From contig OX465103.1 in assembly GCA_949987565.1 (NCBI GenBank), positions 7,011,384 through 7,075,383 on the forward strand: 64,000 nucleotides of DNA. Direction: 5' to 3'. Positions 26,401 through 37,956 of this stretch are shown in pieces. The notes below the pieces were generated by a model. The model searched no databases, was not told the origin of the DNA, and was given only the letters and a program-made list of their open reading frames with translations. The stretch's first letter is position 1. The number at the start of each line of letters is the position of its first letter. This DNA comes from Luidia sarsii. Its lineage: Eukaryota > Echinodermata > Asteroidea > Paxillosida > Luidiidae. Made by a program: the position numbers and the translations under genes.

Positions 26401-29400
26401 AAGCAGTATCTAGTTTGTAAGCGGTCTCTGACTACAGACAGACGGCGACAGGTTATGTGCACGCCTGTCTGGCTTATTAGCTGAACAATCGGCTTGAGTT
26501 GGCGTAATGGTATACGGGCCGATATGACGCACTTGTCTGGATGGCGGCCATGTGATCGGTTTAGCCTCTCGGTCCTACATCAAGTAAATACTCAAGTTCA
26601 GTCAATCCAGATGAGTTGAGTTGAGGACAACTTCTCTTCAAAGGTAGGCAAGGGGGACTGAGGATCATTCCCACCGAACTGAATTCCGGTTATTTATTGC
26701 GACTCACCGTGGACAATACGTTGTGGGACAGCGCTGTTCATCCAATGCATGTCGAGTTTCGCTTGGTCGCAAGGTTGGGTGAAAACACAGAGCAAGAAAA
26801 CATTGTGATTTCGACCCCCTGAATTAACGACGGCTTTATCAGCCAGTTTTACAAGCCAAAGTACAATCGTTATTGGCAATATTATCTGAGCTATTGGCTG
26901 ATTGGTTGTTTTAACCAAGGCAGACATAACGCTATTCGGCTCCATGAAACTAACTTCTTGCTTGCTGTTGCAGGTGTGGGTGGACGCGGCCACGCAGATC
27001 TTCTTCTCGTACGGCGTGGGCATCGGTTCGCTCATCTCACTAGGAAGCTACAACCCCTACAAGAACAACTGTCTCTTGTGAGTATAGTGTGCCGTCTTTT
27101 CGTAAACGCTTCTGTACCAATATGGACGTCCAGTGGTCATTGATACGGCTACAGCTGGGAATAGCATGCACGTTGATGGCAATTGGCTGCTGCCACTTAT
27201 AGCTACCGGCTTAATACAGAGTCGTGTGCGATTTGCAGCCGTAGCCAATCGCTTCAAGGTCTCACTCGAGTGATCTCCCCATGCTCTCTGCAGCGACACG
27301 CTAATCGTGGGCGTGGTCAACGCGGGTACCAGTCTCTTCGCTGGTCTCGTCATCTTTGCCGTGCTTGGCTACATGGCTTTCGTGCAGGATGTGCACGTCA
27401 AAGATGTAGTGGACGAAGGTGAGTCTTTTAACCAGTCCATCTACCACTGTGTATAATACCGGTCCGTACTTGGACTATAATTATGATGAACTTCTCAACA
27501 AGCTTTGTCGTGTGTATACAGTAGACATATGCATGTACAGCGATAGTTGAACTAATGGTTGGCTCCTGAAATTCACGATGCTTAATCTTATGCATTAAAT
27601 TCATTCGAAGTAGAAATGTTTAGTAATAAGTTAATAACAATATCCCCCCCCCCTTGTCAATCATCGGGGAACCATTTAGGAAGTTTTGAAAGACAAATTT
27701 GGTCAATCTATATAGGCCTATAGACTACATTTTGGAGTTAGACGGTGGTTGACAGTTAGACGATTCGGAAGTGCCAAATGAACACTCAAACGGTAGAATG
27801 CTTGGTTTTGGTCGTCACAGGTCCCGGGCTGGCCTTTGTAGCCTACCCTACAGCCGTGGACACCATGGCCGGTGCACCCTTTTGGTCTGTGCTGTTCTTC
27901 GGCATGCTGATCATGCTGGGACTGGACAGTCAGGTAAAAAGAAAGGCAACTAGAACATGGCCGAAACATTGACCAACCCATTTTAACAAACATCGGGCCA
28001 TTGATCAAACTATCAACTGCATGGATACGCTACCGTTCAATAAAACTCCAAATGGTTAAGCCAGTTTAGCGCTTTGTAAGCGCTGTGGCTGTACTGTGCA
28101 CCCAAAGAGATGGGTACGAGAACAATTGGTTTACACTGAGAACAAGTCTGACAAACCTACTGCACCTGAACTTAGAGTGCTAAAATGGCGGGCGCTGCAT
28201 GCACACGAATAGTAGGATACCCTATATAAGCACTTCGTTTGACTACTACGCACAAACACGCTAGAAGCAAGGACAGTTTGTAGGCACTGGGATCAAGTCT
28301 GGCGTGCCCATTGTACTGTCATTGCAGGTACTCATCTGTCGGTCAACCCCATACACTCGTCGATTTGTACCGATTTGTACCATAGAGATCAGTGCGCTGA
28401 TAACTACGTGTGTAGTAAGGGAGAGGTCGTGCGCAGGCATGCATATCAACATGCACGCATGTGGACTCATCAGATTCCACTGTCGTATGAGTGTGTTGGA
28501 TATCAGAGGATGTCCCGAGAAAGACATCTTGTTCATTATGGCATTTTGAAAAAGAGAGTATGGATTTTGTTACAAAAATCGCTGCGTTCTGCTTGTGGTG
28601 GGCGCCCAAAGACATTCCTAATATTACCCGATTCGGCATTTCTCTTTATAGTTCGTTGTACACTTTCGATGTGTGTTTTTTGCAAAACTTAAAGGTATAC
28701 TATACTTAAATGGCCTTGAGCCTATGTGATGTCATTGGTTGTAAATAAAACTGTGTGGTATTGATGTATTTTATCTTCCACTCTGTTTTGGGGGACAGTT
28801 GGTTGTAAACAAAACTGTGTGGTATTGATGTGTTTTATCTTCCGTTCTCTTTGGGGGGACAGTTTTGCGTGGTGGAAGGCTTCGCAACCTCCATCATGGA
28901 TGCCTGGCCCCGTCTGAACCTGAGGAAGAGGCGAACCCTCTTCCTTGTCTTTGTCTGTTGCCTGGACTTCTTCCTCAACCTTTTTTGCATCACGGAGGTG
29001 AGTTTCCCCGACTGACCACTACTTCTGTAAACTCAGAAGGCACCGAAGGGGAGGGTCACTGCCGGTCACGGAGGAATAGCGCCCTCTATGAAATGAAGTC
29101 TAAGGCTCGGCCTTGGCCTTGGTTTCTTTTCTTTCAACTCTCATCTTACAGAACAAGAGTTCTAGAACATCTGACAGAACAAGGTTTCTATTCTAGAACG
29201 AGATTTTGACAACAGTTTCTTCTAATTCAGCGAGAGAACCACAGCTGGTATTCATTCTCAAGGTTTGTGCGACGGGGCCCGGCTTGCCTGAGCTCGAGCT
29301 CGATCCAGGGTTTCGTAAAAGGACCCTTGTCAGTACTAAGCGCCGGCCCGGTCTCCATTCAGGGGGGTCGGAGTTGACTGTTATCGACTTCTCTCGTCCC

Positions 29401-32324
29401 GACAGGGTGGCATCTACATCTTCCAGTTGATGGACAGCTACGCCGCCAGTGGCATGCCTCTCCTGTGGGTGGCGGGCTGGGAGTGCGTGGCCCTGTCCTA
29501 CGGTTACGGCGTCCGGCGATACTACGGCGACATCAGCAGCATGCTGACCTTCACTCCGGGCTGGTTCTGGCCCGTCAGCTGGGCCATACTCACCCCGTTC
29601 GTCTCGTTCGTAAGTCAGGCTTATTGGCCATCGCATCCCGCGTGCGACCGCTGGAAAATACGCGCAGCCGATTTGGCCAAAGTAACTAGCCTCAGCATTG
29701 TATCATTGTATCCATTGTGAAATCCTAGCGTGTATGAGTGTCGCAAAGACAAATTAATTAGCCCACTGTTTGACATTTTGAAGGTGGACACGGTAGGTTC
29801 ACAATCCAAGACGTTTTTGTGGAGTTCAGCAGTCTCCGGACGACGGGCAGGGCACTCACTGCCCGAAACGCTGAGTCCCCGGCTCTTCTCCGACCCATAA
29901 TCGCTGGCAAACACAATTTTGCACATGGTTACACCGACAAACTCTCGAGCGCAATTGATCACAGGTCACTGTATGATAGCTAGAATTGTAAACACTGTAT
30001 AGACAGCACGGTCAGAAACGTGAACATCTCTCAAAGTAAGCCCGCGTGACGTTCTCATCCTAGCGGGATCACTCTCGGAGTCAGAGAGCCTTTTGGAAAA
30101 GAAATATAATTGGTCAATCGTGAATGACACGTGTTGACCACTGCCTCAACACCTAAGCTCGATTCTCGTATTATATACCATCACACCAAATCTGCCTGCA
30201 CAGACAATTTCAGTGGTCTTTATGTTCTCCTACCCCCTCCCCCTCCATCCCCGTCACGCAGGGAATCTTCCTCTTCAGTCTAATCGCCTACCAGGGGCCC
30301 AGGTACGGTGAGAACTACATCTACCCTAAGGGCGGGGAGATGCTTGGTTGGCTGATGGCCCTAGCCCCGATGCAGTGGATACCCACCTATGCCATCTATC
30401 TCTTTGCAACCACACCCGGGACGGTCCAACAGGTAAGCACGCTCACATACGTACTTTATTCCAGAATTACAGAACATTTTGGAACAATGCCAAAGAAGAT
30501 TGACAGGACCGGTGTGACAGTCTAAAATGGGTGGCATGATCAAATGGGTGGGCTGCCATATATGGGCAATCAGGTTAGCTTAAAGGGCGCCCGCACGCGC
30601 TCAGTTCACCCACCCATCTTAGCACGCCGCCTATTTCGCCTATTTCAGCAGGTTGTCGCTACGTGCTCAGATGGGTGGTGACGTCACCCACCCATTTTAG
30701 CACGGCCACCCACTTGAGATCGTGACACCGGGACTTAAACCCGAGACCTCTGGTTCAACCTACCAGCGCTCTATAGCCACGTAATCTATCCAGCTGTTAG
30801 TTGACGGCCTTCTAATATAGGTAACTATATTTTGCTAGGGTGGGGCGCCATTTAAAGGCGTTCATCCATTAACTATCGTATATCTTGGTCGTGTATTGAT
30901 GAAAGGGTGGCTAACTATGTGAACGGTTACATAAGAAAGGTGTTGCAATCAACAAATTTCAATCGAAATACATGTGCTCTCTTGGCGACAACTGTTTCAA
31001 CAGATATTGAAAAGGGGCTGCCATATTGAAGTAGCTGGACCTTATGAAGTTGGTGGTGCTACGAAACCCCATGCTCATACACGTAACCGTTTCCTCTGCT
31101 GTATCAGAATCTGTGGTATTCTACGGTAATTCAAGGTTATGATGAAATACATCTCGCTACTACTACCGACTGAGTAGAAACGGTGATTTAGCACAGTAAT
31201 TTTCTGAACCTTGTTCTGAATACCCTCGGTGGAATCCAACAGTAACTTGTGCAGTGCATGCTTATTCGCGCCGAGCCAATTTTTGATGCCCACCAACCCC
31301 GTATGGGCGATTTTTAAATAATGCGCCATTGTAACAAAAAATCGTTACAAAAAAAAGAATTTCTATGTCTCCACGAAACAGGTCCAGATAAGAGTAAGTT
31401 GTGTTTGGCTGCGAGTAAAACCTGGCACGATTGGGGAGTCTGTGTGGCACTCAAATCAGGTTTATCCACCTTTAGAAAAAGGACCATTGTAAGTTGTTCA
31501 GTCCTGTGTAACCCTGGCGCGCAATTGGTCAATCTCATGACCTCGAAAAGAAACCGGTTATAAAAGAGAAGCAATCGTTGATTATGCGAGAAGCAAAGAC
31601 AATTATTGCACGCCCTCTGCTTTAACGTACCGGCGCTTTCCCACAAAAGCTATCCACTTCTTAGAGTGAGCACCATTCAAAGTGGTCAACTATCCTCCAG
31701 TTAATTGTTGGTAAAGGTCAAAAGATTGACACAGTTTGTGTTAAACCATTAAACATTCCAAAAAATCCTGCGAAGGTTTTAGCTCAAATGGTAATTTGAG
31801 AAAGTAGAAAAACGGAAAAAAAACATCACGGTTTACGCATCGTCGTTATGTAGTGTAGGTTTATTGCTCGCGAGTAATAAACTATTATTTGTCGATGTTT
31901 GAGTAAAGATTTCTCGAAAAGTACAGCAGTAAGATTTCAACATGAGGATTCTATCATGACCATCTACATCTGGAAAGGAAATCTGTGGACATCGATGTTT
32001 CCCGATCTTCCCAATGTTGTACTGGGCCTTTAAAAGACTGAAAGAGAAAACGGTAACCTGCGGTTTGATTGATTTTGTTTTCTCATTTCCGCCCCACCTC
32101 TGCAACAGCGTCTGGAGGCGATGATGACGCCCAAGGTGTTCCCCAAGGTGCCGGCCGAGAGTCTTGGGATCGACGACCGGGCTGACACGGCGGGCGACGA
32201 CGCTGCCGTGACACGCCTGGGGATGGACCGATGGGACGGGCCGGACCAGCCCCCCAGCTACCAGGCAGCCATCGCCCAGCCCGGTAACGACGCCAACAGC
32301 ACCCAACGACACGAACCGGTGTAG
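19238..32324 (+). CDS. SLC6 Na+/Cl--dependent neurotransmitter transporter, paralogue B (complete, 12 exons, 714 aa)
   Basis: Plasma-membrane Na+/Cl- symporter of the GABA/taurine/creatine group. Exons: 19238-19646, 22644-22775, 24159-24426, 25017-25149, 26006-26140, 26974-27077, 27294-27418, 27821-27933, 28863-28997, 29406-29609, 30262-30432, 32109-32324 (TAG). They sum to 715 codons in one frame. Residues 1-100 are an acidic cytosolic tail. TM1 has LGNVWRFPY (about 121-129). TM3 has NIYYIV with the substrate-site Tyr at about 196-197. The EL2 cysteine pair is C221/C230, with four N-glycosylation sequons after it. TM6 has [18 protein letters not shown] and TM8 has GLDSQ. The C-tail has PPSY. 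The start was chosen because it opens a long frame running into TM1. Internal exons match paralogue A in length and phase. The exact substrate is not assignable by eye. Confidence 0.95.
19647..22643 (+). other. SLC6-B intron 1 (3.0 kb)
   Basis: Splits a Gly codon between NGG in TM1 and AFLVPY in TM2 (phase 1). It contains a (GA)n run, poly-G stretches near 20876 and 21100, and two TATAGG-rich blocks. First introns often hold regulatory sequence, but I identify no specific site. Confidence 0.7.
20367..20416. repeat. (GA)n microsatellite
   Basis: About 45 bp of uninterrupted GAGAGA within SLC6-B intron 1. Confidence 0.95.
24631..24690 (+). repeat. Hammerhead-like repeat, family 2 (degenerate)
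   Basis: GTCTC, then CTGATTT, a weak stem region, CGAAACGTT and GAGTCCC. It shares the segments AGTCTCC, CGAAACG, TGAGTCCC and CGGCTCT with the motif at 29831. The order (stem I strand, CTGA core, GAAA, GTT, stem I strand) is that of a type I hammerhead. The core GA is lost (CTGATTT), so activity is unlikely. It lies in SLC6-B intron 3. Confidence 0.45.
24790..25010. repeat. CT-rich low-complexity tract before SLC6-B exon 4
   Basis: Over 200 bp of C/T-rich sequence (CCTCTTC, CTCCTCT) leading directly into the acceptor at 25016. It acts as an unusually long polypyrimidine tract. Confidence 0.85.
29831..29884 (+). repeat. Hammerhead-like repeat, family 2 (better folded copy)
   Basis: Core-like CGGACGA (29837-29843) is followed by a perfect 6-bp stem GGGCAG/CTGCCC (29845-29850/29859-29864) with an 8-nt loop. 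GAAA follows at 29865-29868, then CGCT. Flanking GTCTC and GAGTC pair at four of five positions as stem I. It departs from the hammerhead consensus CTGANGA by one base and from the NUH cleavage triplet by one base. It lies in SLC6-B intron 10. Confidence 0.5.
30533..30725. repeat. Inverted-repeat cluster with AATGGGTGG motifs
   Basis: AAATGGGTGG motifs on the left and CACCCACCCAT motifs on the right fold on each other around a G+C-rich centre, in SLC6-B intron 11. It is followed by a tRNA-like B-box on the minus strand (about 30730-30785). Confidence 0.5.
31709..32033. mobile_element. MITE family 2, copy without left TIR
   Basis: Collinear with 9829-10156, with small indels, and retaining the right end GTACTGGGCCTTTAA. 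It ends 76 bp before the acceptor of the last SLC6-B exon. Confidence 0.8.
32250..32261 (+). other. PPxY motif codons (PPSY) in the SLC6-B C-tail
   Basis: The last exon encodes DQPPSYQAA in the cytosolic tail. The tail is otherwise divergent from paralogue A, so the shared PPxY stands out. A WW-domain partner is an inference. Confidence 0.6.
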
Positions 32325-32339
32325 AGCCAGGCGACTCGG

Positions 32340-32725
32340 GCGAGCTATTGGCGATCGGGTGGGGTGAGGATGAGGAGAAGATAAGTAAGTCGAAGGGGGA
32401 GAAGAAGATAAGAAAGTCAAATAAGGAGGAGTGTGAAAGTGGAAGAAGGTAAGAAAATGGATGAAGAAGACAGAGGAGAAGATAAGAAAGGGGAAGGAGG
32501 AGAAGATAACAAAGTGGAAGAAGGCGGAAAAGAAAATAAGTGGAAGAAGACGAAGAAGGAGAAGATATGAAAGTGGAAGAAGGCGGAAAAGATGATAAAT
32601 GGAAGATGAAGAAGAAGACGGAGGAGGAGAAGATATGAAAGTGGAAGGAGAAGATAAGAAAGTGGAAGAAGACGAAGAAGACTAAAAAGACGAAGAAGAA
32701 GGAGTAGGACTAAGAGGAGGAGAAG
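32340..32725. repeat. Purine-rich (GAAGAAGATAAGAAAGTGG)n tract
   Basis: Almost 400 bp of A/G-rich sequence directly after the SLC6-B stop, with a loose period of about 27-36 bp (AAGTGGAAGAAGG and AGAAGATAAGA recur). It probably lies in the 3' UTR. Confidence 0.85.
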
Positions 32726-33163
32726 CCTTGGGAAGGAGGAGTTCTATCGGGCGACTTATTTAGATCTTGATATAATTCATCATATATTTATGTTGATATC
32801 TTCAAATCAAGATATCGATATCATAAGACAATGTATCATGGGATTACGATATCCCCAAATTAAAAACCAAACGTTGACATCCTGTGATGGTGCATCCTCT
32901 ATCGGGATGCCGTCATCACGTTATAAACTGTGTTGGGATGTCACCATATTGTCCGTGTTTTGTTGTCACAGTCGTACGGGGAAACTTTCGGGTGGCACTT
33001 CCAGAGCTCCGTAAGAAACAACTTGACACGTCGATGTTCGTGCGGTTATACTAATGAATCCACTCCAACTCCGCAGATTATTCCCTTTTTATGGTTGCCA
33101 TCAACTGCCTTCACGAGCTCGTAAAGCATTTGCCTCATGAGCTCAGTCGTGCGGACTCCTGAC

Positions 33164-33275
33164 GGGGCCGATTTCTCTAACGCTTTGCGATCATCGCTAA
33201 GTTGCGATGGATTTCAGACTTAGCGATCGATTTTGGCGTTTGCGATGATCGCAAAGCTTTAGTGAAATCAGCCCT
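33164..33275. repeat. Foldback element (about 112 bp)
   Basis: GGGCCGATTTCTCTAACGC... on the left matches the reverse complement of the right end (GGGCTGATTTCACTAAAGC...). Both continue into GCTTTGCGATCATCGC-type sequence. The arms are about 40 bp. A related but looser version lies at about 43515-43672 in an SLC2A13 intron. Confidence 0.7.
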
Positions 33276-33818
33276 TTATGTATACATGTACATGTACATG
33301 AGGTCCACATGGCACCATTGTATTGTTTCTATCTCAATTAAAAGATAAAGTATCTTATTGAACATAATGACTTATTCTCGGTGGCTAATGTCTTCACACA
33401 AGACAGTGGAACACGGCCCTGTTTCATTTTTATTTTTATAGCATCTTCTTCTTCTTTTTTTATCAAGGCGATATTCCATATGCTCCCCGTGTAGGAATAA
33501 TTGCGTGTCCTCAGTTGACACGTGTATCCATATACACCATGCTCTACCGAGTGAAGCAGTTTCTAAACTCCCTCGTGGCCTGTGACAAGACACTACCTCA
33601 TTATTTCGATACGTGTGTCCTATTTAGGAGTAAACTTGCACAGTACTTACTTGGACAAGTGTAACTGCTGAGATAGGTCCGCTCCCGTAAGTGATGATAA
33701 ACCGCTTAAATTGAATATATACTCCGTTACTGATTACACTGTCTTAATAGAGAACGTGTATTTTTTTCCCTTACTTTTTAAAAGTTATACCGATGAAGTT
33801 ATGTTATTTGTGATTCAG

Positions 33819-33824
33819 AATAAA
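33819..33824 (+). promoter_or_regulatory. Candidate polyadenylation signal AATAAA for SLC6-B
   Basis: First unambiguous AATAAA after the purine tract, about 1.5 kb past the stop codon. Assignment to the gene is tentative. Confidence 0.3.
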
Positions 33825-36034
33825 TAATTATGATTTGAAAGTTTTAAAGGAAAGTCTGTGTAATGCTTAGTGGGTGTGCACTTTATCATGGTAATTTGAT
33901 TTAAATAATTCATTAAATTCTTCAAGTTAAGTACTGTACAATGTTTCCTCCATGAGAGATTGGCATTTCATTAAAAGTTAAACCAAATCTATCATATTGC
34001 ACAATGAATTATTCAGAAGTTTTATTAAGGAGAAAGACCGCCAAAATTTAAAACCTAGATTAGAATATTATAACTACACAGTATAAACGAGGGCTTCTAT
34101 AAAGCTTGGCTTCAGCCTTAGCAAAGGAATCAGGTTCGCCATTCAGAGTCTGGAAAAACAGGTGGAGGTTCTTGCACTGGAGCAGAACCTTTCAAGGTAT
34201 AGGCCAATAAAGGACACCATTTGCGAAGGTCAAAGAATCGCGTCCATACTTCGTCTAACTCAATGTATACATAAAATAACACACCTGTTTCGTGCAATAT
34301 TTGTAAAAGCTTGTTATAAGTGGCACTTTCAAATAGATGTGAGAAATGAACACAAACCCGAGCCATGCCTCGGCCATAACATGCAAAACCCAGAGCCTAA
34401 GCCGTGCCCTAAGTCTGAGTCATAGCCTAAGCCAAGAGTTTGAAGGAGGTCAACAATTAATCGCATTGCATTTGAATGCATTTCACACGCCTCTTAACAC
34501 ATATGGCAATGCATATTTACAGTCATTAAATCATAATAAATCTAGGAGTTGACAATACCTCTGAATTGGGGCAATGTAGACTGATGAGGGGGCTGTGGTG
34601 ACTGGATCAGTCATCACACACAGGTGCTCATTGCTGTCAAAATTAGAGCAATGTCACCCTCGCTCATTTAAAAGGAAAGCTTAAGGAACAGCATGAAAAC
34701 CTCAAGACATTCAGCTGAAGGCACATGATGGGAATGTACTGTACCGGTATATCGGGAATGACTGTAATATAAAAATGGCATTGTCTTGAATGATCATCCT
34801 CAGTCCATGAACTGGATGGAAGACAGAACGTGACGTCAAAGTCATCATATAAAATCATAAACATTGTTGAGAAGATATATAGATAGTTTTATCCAAAGCA
34901 TTAGCTCCAAGATCACAGCTTCAAAGTTTCCATTCCAATGATTCATTACAAGCATAGACAATTCGACTGGGCTGGGATTTGAACCAGTGTCTCCAGTTTA
35001 GCGCACCATCCATTTGGTGTGAGCCTTCCCAAAAGATCAAGTATCCTTGCTGAATGAGGCACCAGACAGATGTATCTAACCAGTAACCAATACCTTGGGA
35101 AATTACACATAGTAATGGTGACAATTTTAAGTGCTGGTTTGGGAACTTTTGTCTTTGGATAGAGACAGTTTAGAGACAGAGAAGGTTAGACAGCTTTGAG
35201 GGAATAACCAGCTGACAAAATCGGATGGGTTCAATTGTTTTTCTGAGACTAGACCTCACTACTGAGCACAGACCAGCATACAGCATTCATTTAAGTCACC
35301 CACTATTATCGCACAAAGGCAATACTCAACTGGGCCTATGTTGAACCTAAAGCCCATGACTTCTCAGTCTTAGCCCAGGGCTCTCCACCATAAGGTCCCT
35401 TTCAAAAGCTCCACCAGCAAAATGTCATGGAAGATGACTGATGACTGATGGCAAGAGGATGCAATAGCCCCAAGCACAGAATCCATGGAGCTGGCTGGCT
35501 GGATGGCTGGCTGGTTGACTGGCTGGTTGACTAGCTAGCTGATTAGCTGGCTGGCTGGCTGACTTCCCATAAATTGTTCCCATGATTCATGATATAGTCT
35601 CTCAGGTTGTGATCACACCACTCCAACACAGACCATACAAGAAAGCATAGCCTCAACTCATCTCATCAGACAGCATTGGATTTAAGTAATCTGCAAGACA
35701 AAGCAACTTGCAGACATTAAATGCTGTTCTTAGGACTACTTACAGTAGTTCTGCCAAGATGTTACAAACTATGTATCATGCACAAAAATCTGATCTATAC
35801 GATGCAATGTATTAAGACCACAACGCAAGCGATCTTAGAGGTATTGGAAGCTCTGCTCCAATATTATCAAAGTATTCTTACAACAACATAAACCCACACC
35901 AATGTTTCTGCAATGGAGGCAAGGTTCGTGGAAATAAGTGGCACGGCTGCAATGGTCACTTGAGCAAAGAGTTCACATGGTCACAGGGGGTCTCATAGTC
36001 ATAGAGATCATATGGTCACAGAGGTCACAGGTCA

Positions 36035-37956
36035 TTATGATTATGCATATGACTGGCAGTCTGGCAGCATCCCATGCAAAGCAATCTTTGTTCACTATAG
36101 ATGACTGAAAAGCAACAACAAGCCAATGACACTAATGCAGAATGCAGAAAATATTTAAGTATTGGTGGCTATGAGGCTACAAGATAGACAACCAAGGTGA
36201 GGCCTTTCATTGCACTGGTGAAGCAAGCTTGGGAGTAAGGTAACATGTACACATGTCGCATAGAGGTTTTTCAGTCACATGCTTTTTGACGGTCAGCGTT
36301 CAATTCATGCGGATGTATGCGGAACGTGAGTGCCTTCGACTCATCAAATGTCCAATGGAAATACTCGGATTTGATATTTGCATGCGCTTTAACAGATTTT
36401 TTAAAACATGCTAATTAGCCTTTGGCAGTCAGGTGACGTCATGTAAAAAACCTCTATAGGATACGATTTTCTGGGTTATCATGACATGGAGGCCAGTGGG
36501 AGAGAGAAGACAGCTCCTTGAGCAGGACTCAATCATAAATTACAGTAGAAAAACATGCACCCAATATAATGAAAATGCTTCTAGAAAGCCATGAAAGCTG
36601 AGTACATTGTACAGACAGAGAAGCACTATTATATGAAAAATAGGGGACATCACTGAGCATTACCACTGGTTCTGGTAGCTACCAACTGATGGTTCCACCA
36701 CTAAGCGGCAACCGAGACATGAGAAAATAAATAAATGCTCAATAAATGCAACATCATGAATGGTGCAAAGAATACCACAAAGCAACATCATCATAATGGG
36801 CTTAGACAGAGTATATGGTGCACTTACATGTACAGTTAAAGTTCACTTACAATTGCAAATCAACCTGAAATATCAAAGTGCTCAAAGAGATGCAGGCCAG
36901 GTGATTTTATTGAGTTCAAAGAGATGCAGAGCAGGTAACATCATAGAGTTCAAAGAGATGCAGAGCAGGTAACATCATAGAGTTCAAAGAGATGCAGAGC
37001 AGGTAACATCATAGAGTTCAAAGAGATGCAGAGCAGGTAACATCATAGAGTTCAAAGAGATGCAGAGCAGGTAACATCATAGAGTTCAAAGAGATGCAGA
37101 GCAGGTAACATCATAGAGTTCAAAGAGATGCAGAGCAGGTAACATCATAGAGTTCAAAGAGATGCAGGGTAGGTGATATTATAGAGTTCAAAGAGATGAA
37201 AGGCAGGTCATAATAATTATTATAAAGTACAAAGAGATGCAGAGCAGGTGATATTATAGAGTTCAAAGAGATGCAGATTAGGTGATATTATAGATATCAA
37301 AGAGATACAGGGTACTGGGGTAGGTGATATTATTGAGTTCAAAGAGATGAAAGGCAGGTCGTATTATAGAGTTCAAACTTCAAAGAGATGCAGAACAGAT
37401 GATATTAGAGATATCAAAGAGATGCAGAGCAGGTGATATTATATATATCAAAGAGATACAGGGTAGGTGATATCATAGATATCAAAGAGATGCAGAGCAG
37501 GTGATATTATAGAGTTCAAAGAGATACAGGGTAGGTGATATTATAGATATCAAAGAGATGCAGAGCAGGTGATATTATAAATGTAGATATCAAAGAGATA
37601 CAGGGTAGGTGATATTATAGATATCAAAGAGATGCAGAGCAGGTGATATTATATATCAAAGAGATACAGAGCAGGTGATATTATAGATATCAAAGAGATA
37701 CAGGGTAGGTGATATTATAGATATCAAAGAGATGCAGAGCAGGTGATATTATAAATGTAGATATCAAAGAGATACAGGGTAGGTGATATTATAGATATCA
37801 AAGAGATGCAGAGCAGGTGGTATAGATATCAAAGAGATGCAGAGCAGGTGATATTATAGATATCAAAGAGATGCAGAGCAGGTGATATTATAGATATCGA
37901 AGAGATACAGGGTAGGTGATATTATAGATATCAAAGAGATGCAGAGTAGGTGATAT
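36035..37956. repeat. 1,922-bp tandem duplication, copy 1
   Basis: The sequence from TTATGATTATGCATATGAC to the start of the next such string is repeated immediately at an offset of exactly 1,922 bp. The first ~850 bp is non-repetitive and the rest is a 34-bp minisatellite. Reading the copies side by side I saw one substitution (37820 G, 39742 A). Confidence 0.95.
36885..37956. repeat. 34-bp minisatellite, first array
   Basis: Units of 34 bp built on TCAAAGAGATGCAGAGCAGG. There are two subfamilies: a left block with TAACATCATAGAGT and a right block with TGATATTATAGATA, the latter with ACAGGGT variants. About 30 units. Confidence 0.95.

Larger units (their letters stand above)
32726..36034. 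other. SLC6-B 3' flank and intergenic DNA
   Basis: A small foldback lies at 33164-33275 and an AATAAA at 33819-33824. A tetranucleotide-like GGCTGGCT run is at 35490-35560. A minus-strand tRNA-like B-box (GGGATTTGAACCAG) sits near 34975. No coding exon is supported. Confidence 0.4.
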
